Of a DNA stretch of 26,920 nucleotides, positions 1 through 6,408 are shown piece by piece. Each line of letters opens with the position of its first letter. Within the stretch, counting starts at the first letter, position 1. The DNA is from Treponema sp. (lineage in GTDB: Bacteria > Spirochaetota > Spirochaetia > Treponematales > Breznakiellaceae), in NCBI GenBank assembly GCA_009785045.1, contig WQXC01000005.1, forward strand, positions 1-26,920, read 5' to 3'. A model generated the notes under the pieces. The model did not search any database and was not told the origin of the DNA. It saw only the letters and a program-made list of their open reading frames with translations. Made by a program: the position numbers and the translations under genes.

Positions 1-54
1 GTTACGAGTATCGAGGATGCTGTTAAGCAAGCAGAAAAAATAAAAGCAAAATAA
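1..54 (+). CDS. C-terminal end of an unidentified protein (5' truncated)
   Basis: The window opens inside a reading frame of 17 codons ending in TAA at 52-54. The residues read VTSIEDAVKQAEKIKAK, a lysine-rich, probably helical tail. It is too short to assign a family. It converges on the next gene, which lies on the minus strand and ends at 68, so the two genes meet tail to tail with 13 nt between them. This position fits a real gene end, but nothing else supports it. Confidence 0.4.
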   Translation, partial: VTSIEDAVKQAEKIKAK

Positions 55-67
55 GGCGCTTAGTCTT

Positions 68-484
68 TTAAACTTTTTTGCACTGGTTACATCCAAGCAC
101 ATGGACATGATTCTTCTCGTAGGGGCGTTCAAAAAACCGGGCAACAAGAAAATCATCCAGAGACATTTTTGCGCCGCAAATGGGACACTTTCTTGGTAAA
201 TCATTCTCTATGCAGCTATAGCAGCCTTTAATGTACATTAACCTGTCAATGCTGCCTGCGCTCGGAAATGCAATAGTTTTTACCAAATCTCCTTTTACCA
301 TGATTATTGAGCAGACAGGACAAACTTTGGCATCTCCGGGTCTTCCTTTGAATTTTTTATTCTTTTTACTCCAGGGAAGAAACGGATAAATCGGGGACAC
401 TGGTCCAAAAAATAAAAATGAGCCAATCCAGACAAGAATAATGCCGCAGATCGTTAATAATAGTAAATATAAAATATCTCCCAT
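68..484 (-). CDS. Membrane-anchored zinc-ribbon-like hypothetical protein
   Basis: A 138-residue protein with one hydrophobic N-terminal segment (about residues 4-28), so it is probably anchored in the inner membrane. The soluble part carries four cysteine pairs: CPVC and CYSC in the first half, CPIC and a C-terminal CNQC. These suggest two zinc-ribbon or rubredoxin-like knuckles. I do not recognise the family; a conserved spirochaete hypothetical is likely. No Shine-Dalgarno precedes the ATG. Instead a TAAAAT box lies 8 nt upstream, with TTGCTA 16 nt before it, so the mRNA may be leaderless. It lies downstream of the V4R-domain gene on the same strand with a 65-nt gap. Confidence 0.7.
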   Translation of the reverse strand: MGDILYLLLLTICGIILVWIGSFLFFGPVSPIYPFLPWSKKNKKFKGRPGDAKVCPVCSIIMVKGDLVKTIAFPSAGSIDRLMYIKGCYSCIENDLPRKCPICGAKMSLDDFLVARFFERPYEKNHVHVLGCNQCKKV

Positions 485-492
485 AACATACT

Positions 493-520
493 ATTTTAAA
501 GCAAAACTAATAAATAGCAA
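493..520 (-). promoter_or_regulatory. Candidate promoter of the zinc-ribbon-like gene
   Basis: On the minus strand TTGCTA (515-520), a 16-nt spacer and TAAAAT (493-498). The -10 box ends 8 nt before the ATG at 484, and there is no Shine-Dalgarno in that gap. The match is moderate and the region is AT-rich, so chance is possible. Confidence 0.35.
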
Positions 521-549
521 CCCAATTAATTATCGCCTGTTCTTTCATT

Positions 550-1098
550 TTATAAAAAGCACATGACAGTTCCGTTAAAACGACAGACCCTGTCACCGCT
601 TGCCCAGCAATCGACTTCGCGAACGGAATATTTCTTTCCTGTGTACGCTTCAAGAATACCGGCAATAAACCCTTCGTCATAAACACATACATTTTCGTAT
701 GTTATTGGAAGCCCGCTGCAATCAAGATCCTGCGCAACGGTAAGCACAATGTCGCCGGTATCAGGATCAAAATCCTCCATGCGAAGAACACCTATCTTTA
801 AATCCTGCAGCGCTTTTTGCAGGTTGGCAATAAAAGTATTAAAATCTGCTTTTAGATCCAGTATGTTCTTTGCAAATTCTGTTCCCGCCAAAAAACCCGC
901 CCTGCGGAAATACTCGTTTGCCCGCTCCAGGCCGTGAGCTTTGCTTAGGATATCAAGCATTGTGTACTGCATTAAACGGTAAACAATTACGGGCATTTCT
1001 TCGCCCAAATCTCCGCGTCCTTCCTTGATATTGCCTAAATTATTCCAGCTAAACTCTTCGTGTTTTTTGGTTTTTAAAAAAGTGTTTATATTTTCCAT
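550..1098 (-). CDS. V4R-domain (4-vinyl reductase-like) small-molecule-binding protein
   Basis: A 182-residue protein whose C-terminal half (about 95-180) looks like a V4R domain: it has the GLPITYENVCVYDEGFIAGIL stretch and ends with the typical EVDCWASGDRVCRF motif containing conserved cysteines. V4R domains are thought to bind small hydrophobic ligands and occur alone or in sensors; no enzyme activity can be inferred. The N-terminal part contains a helical region resembling the usual V4R N-terminus (LMQYTMLDIL...AGFLAGTEFA). There is no signal peptide or membrane segment. A strong Shine-Dalgarno (AGGAGG on the minus strand, 1107-1112) fixes the start. It is transcribed away from rsmI. Confidence 0.8.
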   Translation of the reverse strand: MENINTFLKTKKHEEFSWNNLGNIKEGRGDLGEEMPVIVYRLMQYTMLDILSKAHGLERANEYFRRAGFLAGTEFAKNILDLKADFNTFIANLQKALQDLKIGVLRMEDFDPDTGDIVLTVAQDLDCSGLPITYENVCVYDEGFIAGILEAYTGKKYSVREVDCWASGDRVCRFNGTVMCFL

Positions 1099-1177
1099 AA
1101 AAACATCCTCCTAATTACAACCCGGGAATATACCCAATATAAAAAAAAGAACCGCCGGCGACCAGTAAAATAAAATG

Positions 1178-1252
1178 GGTGACAGTCACCTACACAAAAT
1201 GTAGCGTCAAAGAAAAAAAACTACGCTATATATGGTATGGGTGACTGTCACC
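1178..1252. repeat. Palindromic REP-like intergenic element, copy 1
   Basis: Two 13-bp arms, GGTGACAGTCACC (1178-1190) and its exact reverse complement GGTGACTGTCACC (1240-1252), flank a weaker inner pair (TAGCGT 1202-1207 with ACGCTA 1223-1228) around an A-rich loop. Each arm is itself almost palindromic. A related element lies at 9901-10015. Both sit between divergently transcribed genes. The structure resembles REP-type repeats mobilised by TnpA-REP (RAYT) transposases, but no such gene is present here. Confidence 0.75.
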
Positions 1253-1260
1253 TTTTGGTG

Positions 1261-1266
1261 TATAAT
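1261..1266 (+). promoter_or_regulatory. -10 box (TATAAT) of rsmI, near-leaderless
   Basis: A perfect TATAAT ends only 5 nt before the rsmI ATG, and no Shine-Dalgarno is present. The matching -35 region would fall inside the right arm of the palindromic element (about 1238-1243, TGGGTG, a poor match). Transcription would start at or near the start codon. Confidence 0.5.
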
Positions 1267-1271
1267 GTAGT

Positions 1272-1943
1272 ATGGCAACACTTTATATAATTGCTACACC
1301 AATTGGGAATCTGGGCGATATAAGCTTTCGGGCGGTAGAAACGCTAAAAACTGTAGATTTGGTAGCATGCGAAGATACCCGCCGAACGCTTAAACTCCTG
1401 TCCCATTTGGGAATCCGGGTTAAAATGCTCTCCTGCCGGTCTCAAAATGAGGAATTCGCGGCGGAAAAGGTTATATCCGCCTTAAACCAGGGACAGACAG
1501 TGGCATATGCAAGCGATGCCGGTACCCCTGCTCTAAGCGATCCCGGAGCCGTATTGGCAGCGATGGCAGCACAGGCAGGGCATGAGGTAATCCCAATCCC
1601 GGGGCCATCGGCTTTTGCAGCTCTCTTAAGTGTTGCAGGCGGCAGAGACAAAACTGTCATTTTTGAGGGGTTTTTGTCCCCAAAACCGGGCAGGAGAAAA
1701 AGCCGCCTTCGGGAACTAATGGTAATGGACGCCGCCTGTATTTTATACGAATCACCATTTAGAATTCTCAAGCTAATCGGCGACATTGCCGAAATTGACA
1801 GTGAGCGATATATGTGCCTTGGACGGGAAATGACCAAGATTCATGAGGAGTATTTACGCGGTTCGGCTGCGGAAATACTGGCAAAATTGAGCGAAAAAAA
1901 GGAAAATATTGGCGAATTTTCTGTGTATTTATCTGGCATTTAA
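1272..1943 (+). CDS. rsmI: 16S rRNA (cytidine-1402 2'-O)-methyltransferase RsmI
   Basis: A 223-residue tetrapyrrole-methylase-fold enzyme that methylates the ribose of C1402 in the decoding centre of 16S rRNA using S-adenosylmethionine. The family signature is clear: LYIIATPIGNLGD at the N-terminus, ACEDTRRT (about 33-40), YASDAGTPALSDPG (about 79-92), PIPGPSA (about 108-114), FEGFL, and a late LGREMTKIHEE. The usual HEHNE-like motif reads SCRSQNE (about 54-60), so the histidines are replaced. The protein stops about where the C-terminal helical domain of longer homologues (around 280 residues) would begin; short forms exist. The start has no Shine-Dalgarno but a TATAAT 5 nt upstream. flgM follows after a sigma-28-like promoter. 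Confidence 0.95.
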   Translation: MATLYIIATPIGNLGDISFRAVETLKTVDLVACEDTRRTLKLLSHLGIRVKMLSCRSQNEEFAAEKVISALNQGQTVAYASDAGTPALSDPGAVLAAMAAQAGHEVIPIPGPSAFAALLSVAGGRDKTVIFEGFLSPKPGRRKSRLRELMVMDAACILYESPFRILKLIGDIAEIDSERYMCLGREMTKIHEEYLRGSAAEILAKLSEKKENIGEFSVYLSGI

Positions 1944-1956
1944 TTAAATTAGCTGG

Positions 1957-1984
1957 TAAACTTATAGTAGGTAGTTGCCGATAA
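1957..1984 (+). promoter_or_regulatory. Sigma-28 (FliA)-type promoter of flgM
   Basis: TAAA (1957-1960), 16 nt, then GCCGATAA (1977-1984), an exact match to the -10 half of the flagellar sigma-28 consensus (TAAA-N15-GCCGATAA; here the spacing is one longer). Transcription would begin around 1991, leaving a short leader with an AGGTAGGG Shine-Dalgarno before the ATG at 2008. The gene downstream encodes the anti-sigma-28 factor, which fits feedback control. Confidence 0.7.
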
Positions 1985-2007
1985 TAGGGTATAGGTAGGG
2001 TATGAGT

Positions 2008-2292
2008 ATGACAGTAAACAGAATAGGTCATGTAGAACCCATTCCACCTGGAAAAAAACCAGGCAGGAGTGAACAAGTGGGGGGGAACGACAGGACTGAT
2101 TCAATCAATCTTTCTTCTGATGCAATGAAGAAGGCAGAGATGTATCAGATCGTGGAACTTATTAAAGCCGCCCCGGAACTTGATGATTCCCGGATTGCTG
2201 AGCTCAGACAGAAGATTGATGATCCTTCATATTTGAATGAAAAGGTCATCAAATCTACGGCGGATAATATTGTCAGCGCATGGTTTGCGTAG
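2008..2292 (+). CDS. flgM: Anti-sigma-28 factor FlgM
   Basis: A 94-residue protein. The N-terminus (MTVNRIGHVEPI) and disordered middle are followed by the FlgM core: DSINLSSDAMKKAEMYQIVE, then IAELRQKIDDPSYLNEKVIKSTADNIV, which matches the sigma-28-binding helices of the family. FlgM holds sigma-28 inactive in the cytoplasm until the flagellar hook is complete, linking late flagellar and chemotaxis gene expression to assembly. An ATG at 2002 is also in frame, but the AGGTAGGG Shine-Dalgarno lies 1 nt from it and about 8 nt from the ATG at 2008, so 2008 is preferred. The sigma-28-type promoter upstream implies autoregulation. A 22-bp hairpin terminator follows. Confidence 0.9.
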   Translation: MTVNRIGHVEPIPPGKKPGRSEQVGGNDRTDSINLSSDAMKKAEMYQIVELIKAAPELDDSRIAELRQKIDDPSYLNEKVIKSTADNIVSAWFA

Positions 2293-2316
2293 ATAATAAT
2301 TTAATAAGCATAATTG

Positions 2317-2368
2317 GCCTGACCATCTGACCACTTGATTCAAGTGGTCAGATGGTTAGGCTTTTTTT
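2317..2368 (+). terminator. Strong intrinsic terminator after flgM
   Basis: A 22-nt arm (2317-2338) pairs with 2340-2361 with only one G-T wobble, followed by seven T (2362-2368). The stem is much longer than normal for an intrinsic terminator. It ends 26 nt before the next start codon, so it insulates flgM from the dehydrogenase-like gene. Confidence 0.9.
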
Positions 2369-2394
2369 ATCTTCAACCATATTTTAGGAAGAGC

Positions 2395-3522
2395 ATGGAT
2401 AATTCATTTAAGTTTGATCCGGAAGTATTAATTGGCGCAGACACCTTAAGCATGGCGGGAACTATCGCAGGCCGCTACGGCGGACGAATGATGATTGCCG
2501 CAGATCACAGGCTTGAGTCACAGGTAGTAAACCGGTTAAAGGAAACTCTTGAGGATTCCGGGCTGGAAGCCATTGTTTTTGACGGAATAGAAGAAAATTC
2601 TTCCGTAGAGATGGCAGAAAATATTGTCGAACTTAGCCGCGCAGCCCATTGTGATGTTATTATTGGTTTTGGCGGTGAAAACACGCAAACAATAGCCCGA
2701 ATGGCAGCAATTATGGCGCCTATGAGAATAACTGCTTTTGAACTTTTGGACGGCCGCAATTTGCAAAATAAATTCCTGCCGTTTTTGTCAATTCCTACAG
2801 AAGGTGCAGGTGTTTTTTCTGCCATTAATTACTTTCTTGCCGCAGATCCGCGCAATAAGTTTATTAAGTCTATCCCTTCTCCGGATAAACTTTACGCATC
2901 GATAATAATCGACAGTAACCAGTTTAAATTTCTTTCGGAAAACAATGCCATGGCATTTGTACTGGAAGGATTCTTTTCCGCAGTGGAAGCATATTGTTCA
3001 ACAAGAGCAAATTTTCTTTCTGATGCTATTCTTGAAAGAGCGTTAAATTTTTTCGCTAAATTGTTAAAAACCGGGACAGGCACTATTAACGCAGAAACAT
3101 TTGCGCAAGCCAGCTTTCTTACAGCCCTTGGTTCCTCGGTAAGTTCTCCGGGAATCGGCGCCGCATTGTCAGCGGCAATCAGCGCACGGTGTTCTATCCA
3201 AAAACCGCTTTGTTCAGCGGCGCTTTTCCCCGTTATTGCAGAGCGGCTTGTCGGCGCACGCCCTGAAAAAATGGCGCGGGTTGCATCATTCCTGGGCAAT
3301 GCAAAAGCCGCCTCGGTTGCTGAAGCTGCCGCTTCCTCAGTTGACGGTATACGGCGTATAATGGGAGCAGTTAATGTTCCAGCCAGCCTTGCAGAACACA
3401 ATATTCCGCTGGATCGCTTGACCGCTGCCGTTGAAGCAGCCCGTAACCTTGAATTAACGGCAAATTCACCCTGGACCGTTTCGGAAGAAGAAGTTTTTAA
3501 GATTTTAAAGCAAATTTTGTAG
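2395..3522 (+). CDS. Iron-containing alcohol dehydrogenase-fold protein lacking metal ligands
   Basis: A 375-residue protein with the order of the iron-dependent alcohol dehydrogenase / dehydroquinate synthase-like fold: an N-terminal nucleotide-binding half (GADTLSMAGTIAGRYGGRMMIAAD at 13-36; DVIIGFGGENTQTIARMAA near 90), an IPTEGAGVFSA segment equivalent to the usual IPTTAGTGSE, and an all-helical C-terminal half. The Asp and three His that bind the metal appear to be missing: the normal DALTHAIEAY reads EGFFSAVEAY, and the HALAH...PHG region reads GAALSAAI...KPLCSA. Catalysis by the classical route is therefore doubtful. The start at ATG 2395 is set by AGGAAG just upstream; an in-frame TTG at 2335 lies inside the flgM terminator. 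It is probably monocistronic. Confidence 0.7.
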   Translation: MDNSFKFDPEVLIGADTLSMAGTIAGRYGGRMMIAADHRLESQVVNRLKETLEDSGLEAIVFDGIEENSSVEMAENIVELSRAAHCDVIIGFGGENTQTIARMAAIMAPMRITAFELLDGRNLQNKFLPFLSIPTEGAGVFSAINYFLAADPRNKFIKSIPSPDKLYASIIIDSNQFKFLSENNAMAFVLEGFFSAVEAYCSTRANFLSDAILERALNFFAKLLKTGTGTINAETFAQASFLTALGSSVSSPGIGAALSAAISARCSIQKPLCSAALFPVIAERLVGARPEKMARVASFLGNAKAASVAEAAASSVDGIRRIMGAVNVPASLAEHNIPLDRLTAAVEAARNLELTANSPWTVSEEEVFKILKQIL

Positions 3523-3589
3523 AAAAACACGAAAAGTTCAGCAGATTTAGTATATACTTAAGGTGTATATTTAGAATAAGGAGAAAACC

Positions 3590-4960
3590 ATGAATAAAAG
3601 AAAATATTTCCTGTTGATAAAAATCGCCGCAGCGGCTTTGGTGATATTTTCGGCTGCCTTAATCTCATGTCCGCCCCTGGATGAAGAATCCTTTGATAAC
3701 ACAATAACAGTCAGCGGAATTTTAACACAAAGCAGATGGATCGATATTCTTGATGATATTTATTATAACGGAATACCCGTTAAACTCGATCTTAGCGCCT
3801 GTGTTCCGCCTTCTTCCGGCGGAGATATATTGAAACAGACTCATGAAAACGGAGCAGATTATACTCCTGCAACAGCCATTAATCAGTGGGATAATTATAT
3901 TCAATTTAACCCATCTATGGGCAGCAGGTTCGGCAAGGATTTAATTGAATCGATAATACTGCCTAATGTTGCAACAATGATAAGTAACGCATCAGATAAG
4001 ATTGATATAGAAACAATTTTTGACACAGAGGACGATGAATTAAACCGGTATGCTTTCAGGCACTTTACCAATCTCCGGTCTGTAACCGGAAGAAATATAA
4101 GCCTTATTGGAACTTTTGCCTTTTACAATTGTACATCCATAGAAGAAGTTTCTTTTCCAAATGTAGTTATTGTTATGCAGTATGCATTTTTTAACTGCAC
4201 CAGTATCAGAAGATTTGAATTCGAAAAACTAAGACACATTCAGCCAAGCGCTTTTGAAAGCTGCACATCACTCGAAACTGTTGAATTCCATAACGCCGAT
4301 GTAATTCCGCAAAGAGCGTTTATGAATTGCACAAGTCTTGTCGAAGTTAGTTTCTCCGGTGTAATGAAAGTAGAACCGGATGCGTTCAGAAATTGCACCA
4401 GTTTAATAAAAGCAAGATTCCTTGCGAATCCTCTTCGTACAACGGGCGGTCATCCGATGGCGCCATGGAGAGCAAGTGCAGAAATACCGTATACGGAAGA
4501 TACATTGGCATTTCATAACAATGTTTTTAGGGGTTGTACCTCTCTATTATTACTGGATGTACGCAACGCATGGAATGTTTACTTCGGCGCAGGCGCCCTG
4601 GCAGACATAGGAACATATCTGGAACTTCATTTGTACGACGATGCTGGTCCGGTTAATGGTCTAGCCCCTGTAAGTAACAGAAGCTACGGTCATCCTCAGG
4701 TTGAACTGATTTTAGGAGGCACTCATCCTGATATAAACATTGGCAGTCTTACGCTTAAAGAACTAAAAATAATAGCGAACTCAGTTGACCCTGAACTTCA
4801 TTCACAAATTTTATATGCAGACACAGCCAGCGCTGCAAATGACGGAACAGCCAGCATAAGAAACAGAATCAACGCTGTTTACAATCCAGGTCCCAGACAT
4901 ATTGATTATAACGAACCTGTAAATCCGGTCGTAAAAGTTACGATAGAAAGAAGACCTTAA
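3590..4960 (+). CDS. BspA-like leucine-rich-repeat lipoprotein 1
   Basis: A 456-residue predicted lipoprotein. A basic N-terminus and hydrophobic stretch end in a lipobox-like ALISC with Cys27. Residues about 154-335 contain six or so LRR_5 (BspA/TpLRR) repeats of about 23 residues with the core AFxNCTSLxxVxFP and a terminal GCTSLLLLDVRN cap. In Treponema and oral anaerobes such proteins are surface-exposed and bind host or bacterial partners; the partner here is unknown. A good Shine-Dalgarno (AAGGAG) fixes the start. The next gene is a paralogue 38 nt downstream with the same order: lipobox, acidic linker, KLDLSAC motif, repeats and an xVxIERR ending. The two are probably co-transcribed. 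Confidence 0.85.
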   Translation: MNKRKYFLLIKIAAAALVIFSAALISCPPLDEESFDNTITVSGILTQSRWIDILDDIYYNGIPVKLDLSACVPPSSGGDILKQTHENGADYTPATAINQWDNYIQFNPSMGSRFGKDLIESIILPNVATMISNASDKIDIETIFDTEDDELNRYAFRHFTNLRSVTGRNISLIGTFAFYNCTSIEEVSFPNVVIVMQYAFFNCTSIRRFEFEKLRHIQPSAFESCTSLETVEFHNADVIPQRAFMNCTSLVEVSFSGVMKVEPDAFRNCTSLIKARFLANPLRTTGGHPMAPWRASAEIPYTEDTLAFHNNVFRGCTSLLLLDVRNAWNVYFGAGALADIGTYLELHLYDDAGPVNGLAPVSNRSYGHPQVELILGGTHPDINIGSLTLKELKIIANSVDPELHSQILYADTASAANDGTASIRNRINAVYNPGPRHIDYNEPVNPVVKVTIERRP

Positions 4961-4998
4961 TTACCGTAAACAACTCGCTTGGTCATAAGGAGTTAGTT

Positions 4999-6408
4999 GT
5001 GAAAAAACTTTTATTATTCTCATTTATTTTAATCTTTGCTCTTGCAGGCTGTATTGAGGATCCTGAAGACGAAGATGACGAAATAATCGATGAACCGGAA
5101 GTCACTCTTACCTTTGAAGAAGAAATTGTTGCATTAATTAATGAGCAAACAGAGAAAGGAACACAGGCAAATCCGGCTGTAATTGAGTTAGAACATGAAC
5201 TTGGGCACATGCTTAGTACAGAAAGCAACTGGCACAAATTGCTTGGAGCAATAAAAACCGCAGACAAGTATATAAAACTGGACTTATCTGCATGTACACT
5301 GGAAAATCACTCATATAACTTTTTTCATCCGGATTGGACGATTACAGACGGCAAGGACAAGATAATTGAAATAATACTACCAGAGGAAGCTACCCACATA
5401 GTCGGCGGAAATTTAAATGAAGGTAATTATGCCTTTAAACATTTTACCAAACTAAAATATATAAGCGGAGTGAATATAGAGCATATCGGCAATGCTGCTT
5501 TTTATGAATGTTCAAGTCTTGTTGAGGTTAATTTTCCTTTGTTACAGGAAATAATGACAAGCGCATTCTATAACTGCACAAACCTTGTTGAAGCAGATTT
5601 TCCGTTGGTAAATATTCTTGGAAACAATGCATTTAACGGCTGCACAAACCTTGAGTCTGTAAATTTTCCAGAAGTGACTGTTATTCATCAACATACTTTT
5701 TACAACTGCACAAGTTTGGAAACTGTAATAATTCCAAACGCAGAATTAATCGATCAAAATGCTTTTTATAACTGCACAAGTCTGGTCGAAGCCAATTTTC
5801 CATTCGTTACCACAGTGGGCGATTATGCATTCTATAATTGTACTTCTCTAGAAATTGTAAACATTCCAAAAATAACAACCATATTTCCAGGTGTATTCCA
5901 AAATTGTTCGAGCCTTGTAAATGTTAGTTTCCCGCTTGTTACATTAATTGCAGTAAACGCTTTTAGAGATTGCACAAGCTTAGTTAAGGCTGAATTCCAT
6001 ACAAATAATTCTGATTTGGTTTTTCAAGATTATGCATTTTATGGCTGTACGTCGCTTAATGTATTGGACGTAAGAAATACGCTGGATGTAGTTTTTCAAA
6101 GGAGCGCATTGGGAAATATTGGAAATACTCGTGACAGAGTATTAAATCTTTATATGTTTGACGATGACGGCACAAAGAGCCGCGGTCATCCTCCTATAGG
6201 TCACTTTTTGGGGGGCGCAGATGGTGACATTCAAACAATTATAACAATCAATATTATCGCTCCTGAGGTAACAGGCGTATCACAAATTGAAAAGTGGGAT
6301 AGTGCGGACGCACACGGAATTTATTTTCGTCTTTTTCATGACGGAACCCACAACGCTCATGTAGAAGTATTAATTGAGAGAAGAACGGATCTTTACAATT
6401 CTCAATAG
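4999..6408 (+). CDS. BspA-like leucine-rich-repeat lipoprotein 2
   Basis: A 469-residue paralogue of the preceding lipoprotein. The start is GTG, supported by AAGGAG 6 nt upstream. The lipobox is LAGC with Cys18, followed by a very acidic linker (EDPEDEDDEIIDEPE). Residues about 143-385 carry some ten LRR_5 repeats of about 23 residues, built on AFYNCTSLxxxNFPxVxxI, more regular and more numerous than in the first copy. The shared KLDLSAC segment before the repeats and the shared ending VEVLIERR suggest a tandem duplication followed by change in repeat number. It is likely an outer-surface protein. It overlaps the convergent gene on the minus strand by 7 bp. Confidence 0.85.
   Translation: MKKLLLFSFILIFALAGCIEDPEDEDDEIIDEPEVTLTFEEEIVALINEQTEKGTQANPAVIELEHELGHMLSTESNWHKLLGAIKTADKYIKLDLSACTLENHSYNFFHPDWTITDGKDKIIEIILPEEATHIVGGNLNEGNYAFKHFTKLKYISGVNIEHIGNAAFYECSSLVEVNFPLLQEIMTSAFYNCTNLVEADFPLVNILGNNAFNGCTNLESVNFPEVTVIHQHTFYNCTSLETVIIPNAELIDQNAFYNCTSLVEANFPFVTTVGDYAFYNCTSLEIVNIPKITTIFPGVFQNCSSLVNVSFPLVTLIAVNAFRDCTSLVKAEFHTNNSDLVFQDYAFYGCTSLNVLDVRNTLDVVFQRSALGNIGNTRDRVLNLYMFDDDGTKSRGHPPIGHFLGGADGDIQTIITINIIAPEVTGVSQIEKWDSADAHGIYFRLFHDGTHNAHVEVLIERRTDLYNSQ

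Noticed and set aside
2335..2394. TTG start that would lengthen the dehydrogenase-like protein by 20 residues
   Set aside because: It lies in the loop and right arm of the flgM terminator, and the ATG at 2395 has a good Shine-Dalgarno.
2892..3530. 212-codon minus-strand open frame
   Set aside because: It is opposite the dehydrogenase-fold gene, has no start signal and no recognisable domain; it reflects alanine-rich codon use on the other strand.
5230..5246. Sigma-54-like TGGCAC...TTGC pattern
   Set aside because: The spacing is wrong by two bases and it lies inside the second BspA gene.
4100..6070. CRISPR-like regular repetition
   Set aside because: The roughly 69-bp periodicity is the DNA of the 23-residue leucine-rich repeats, in frame and coding.
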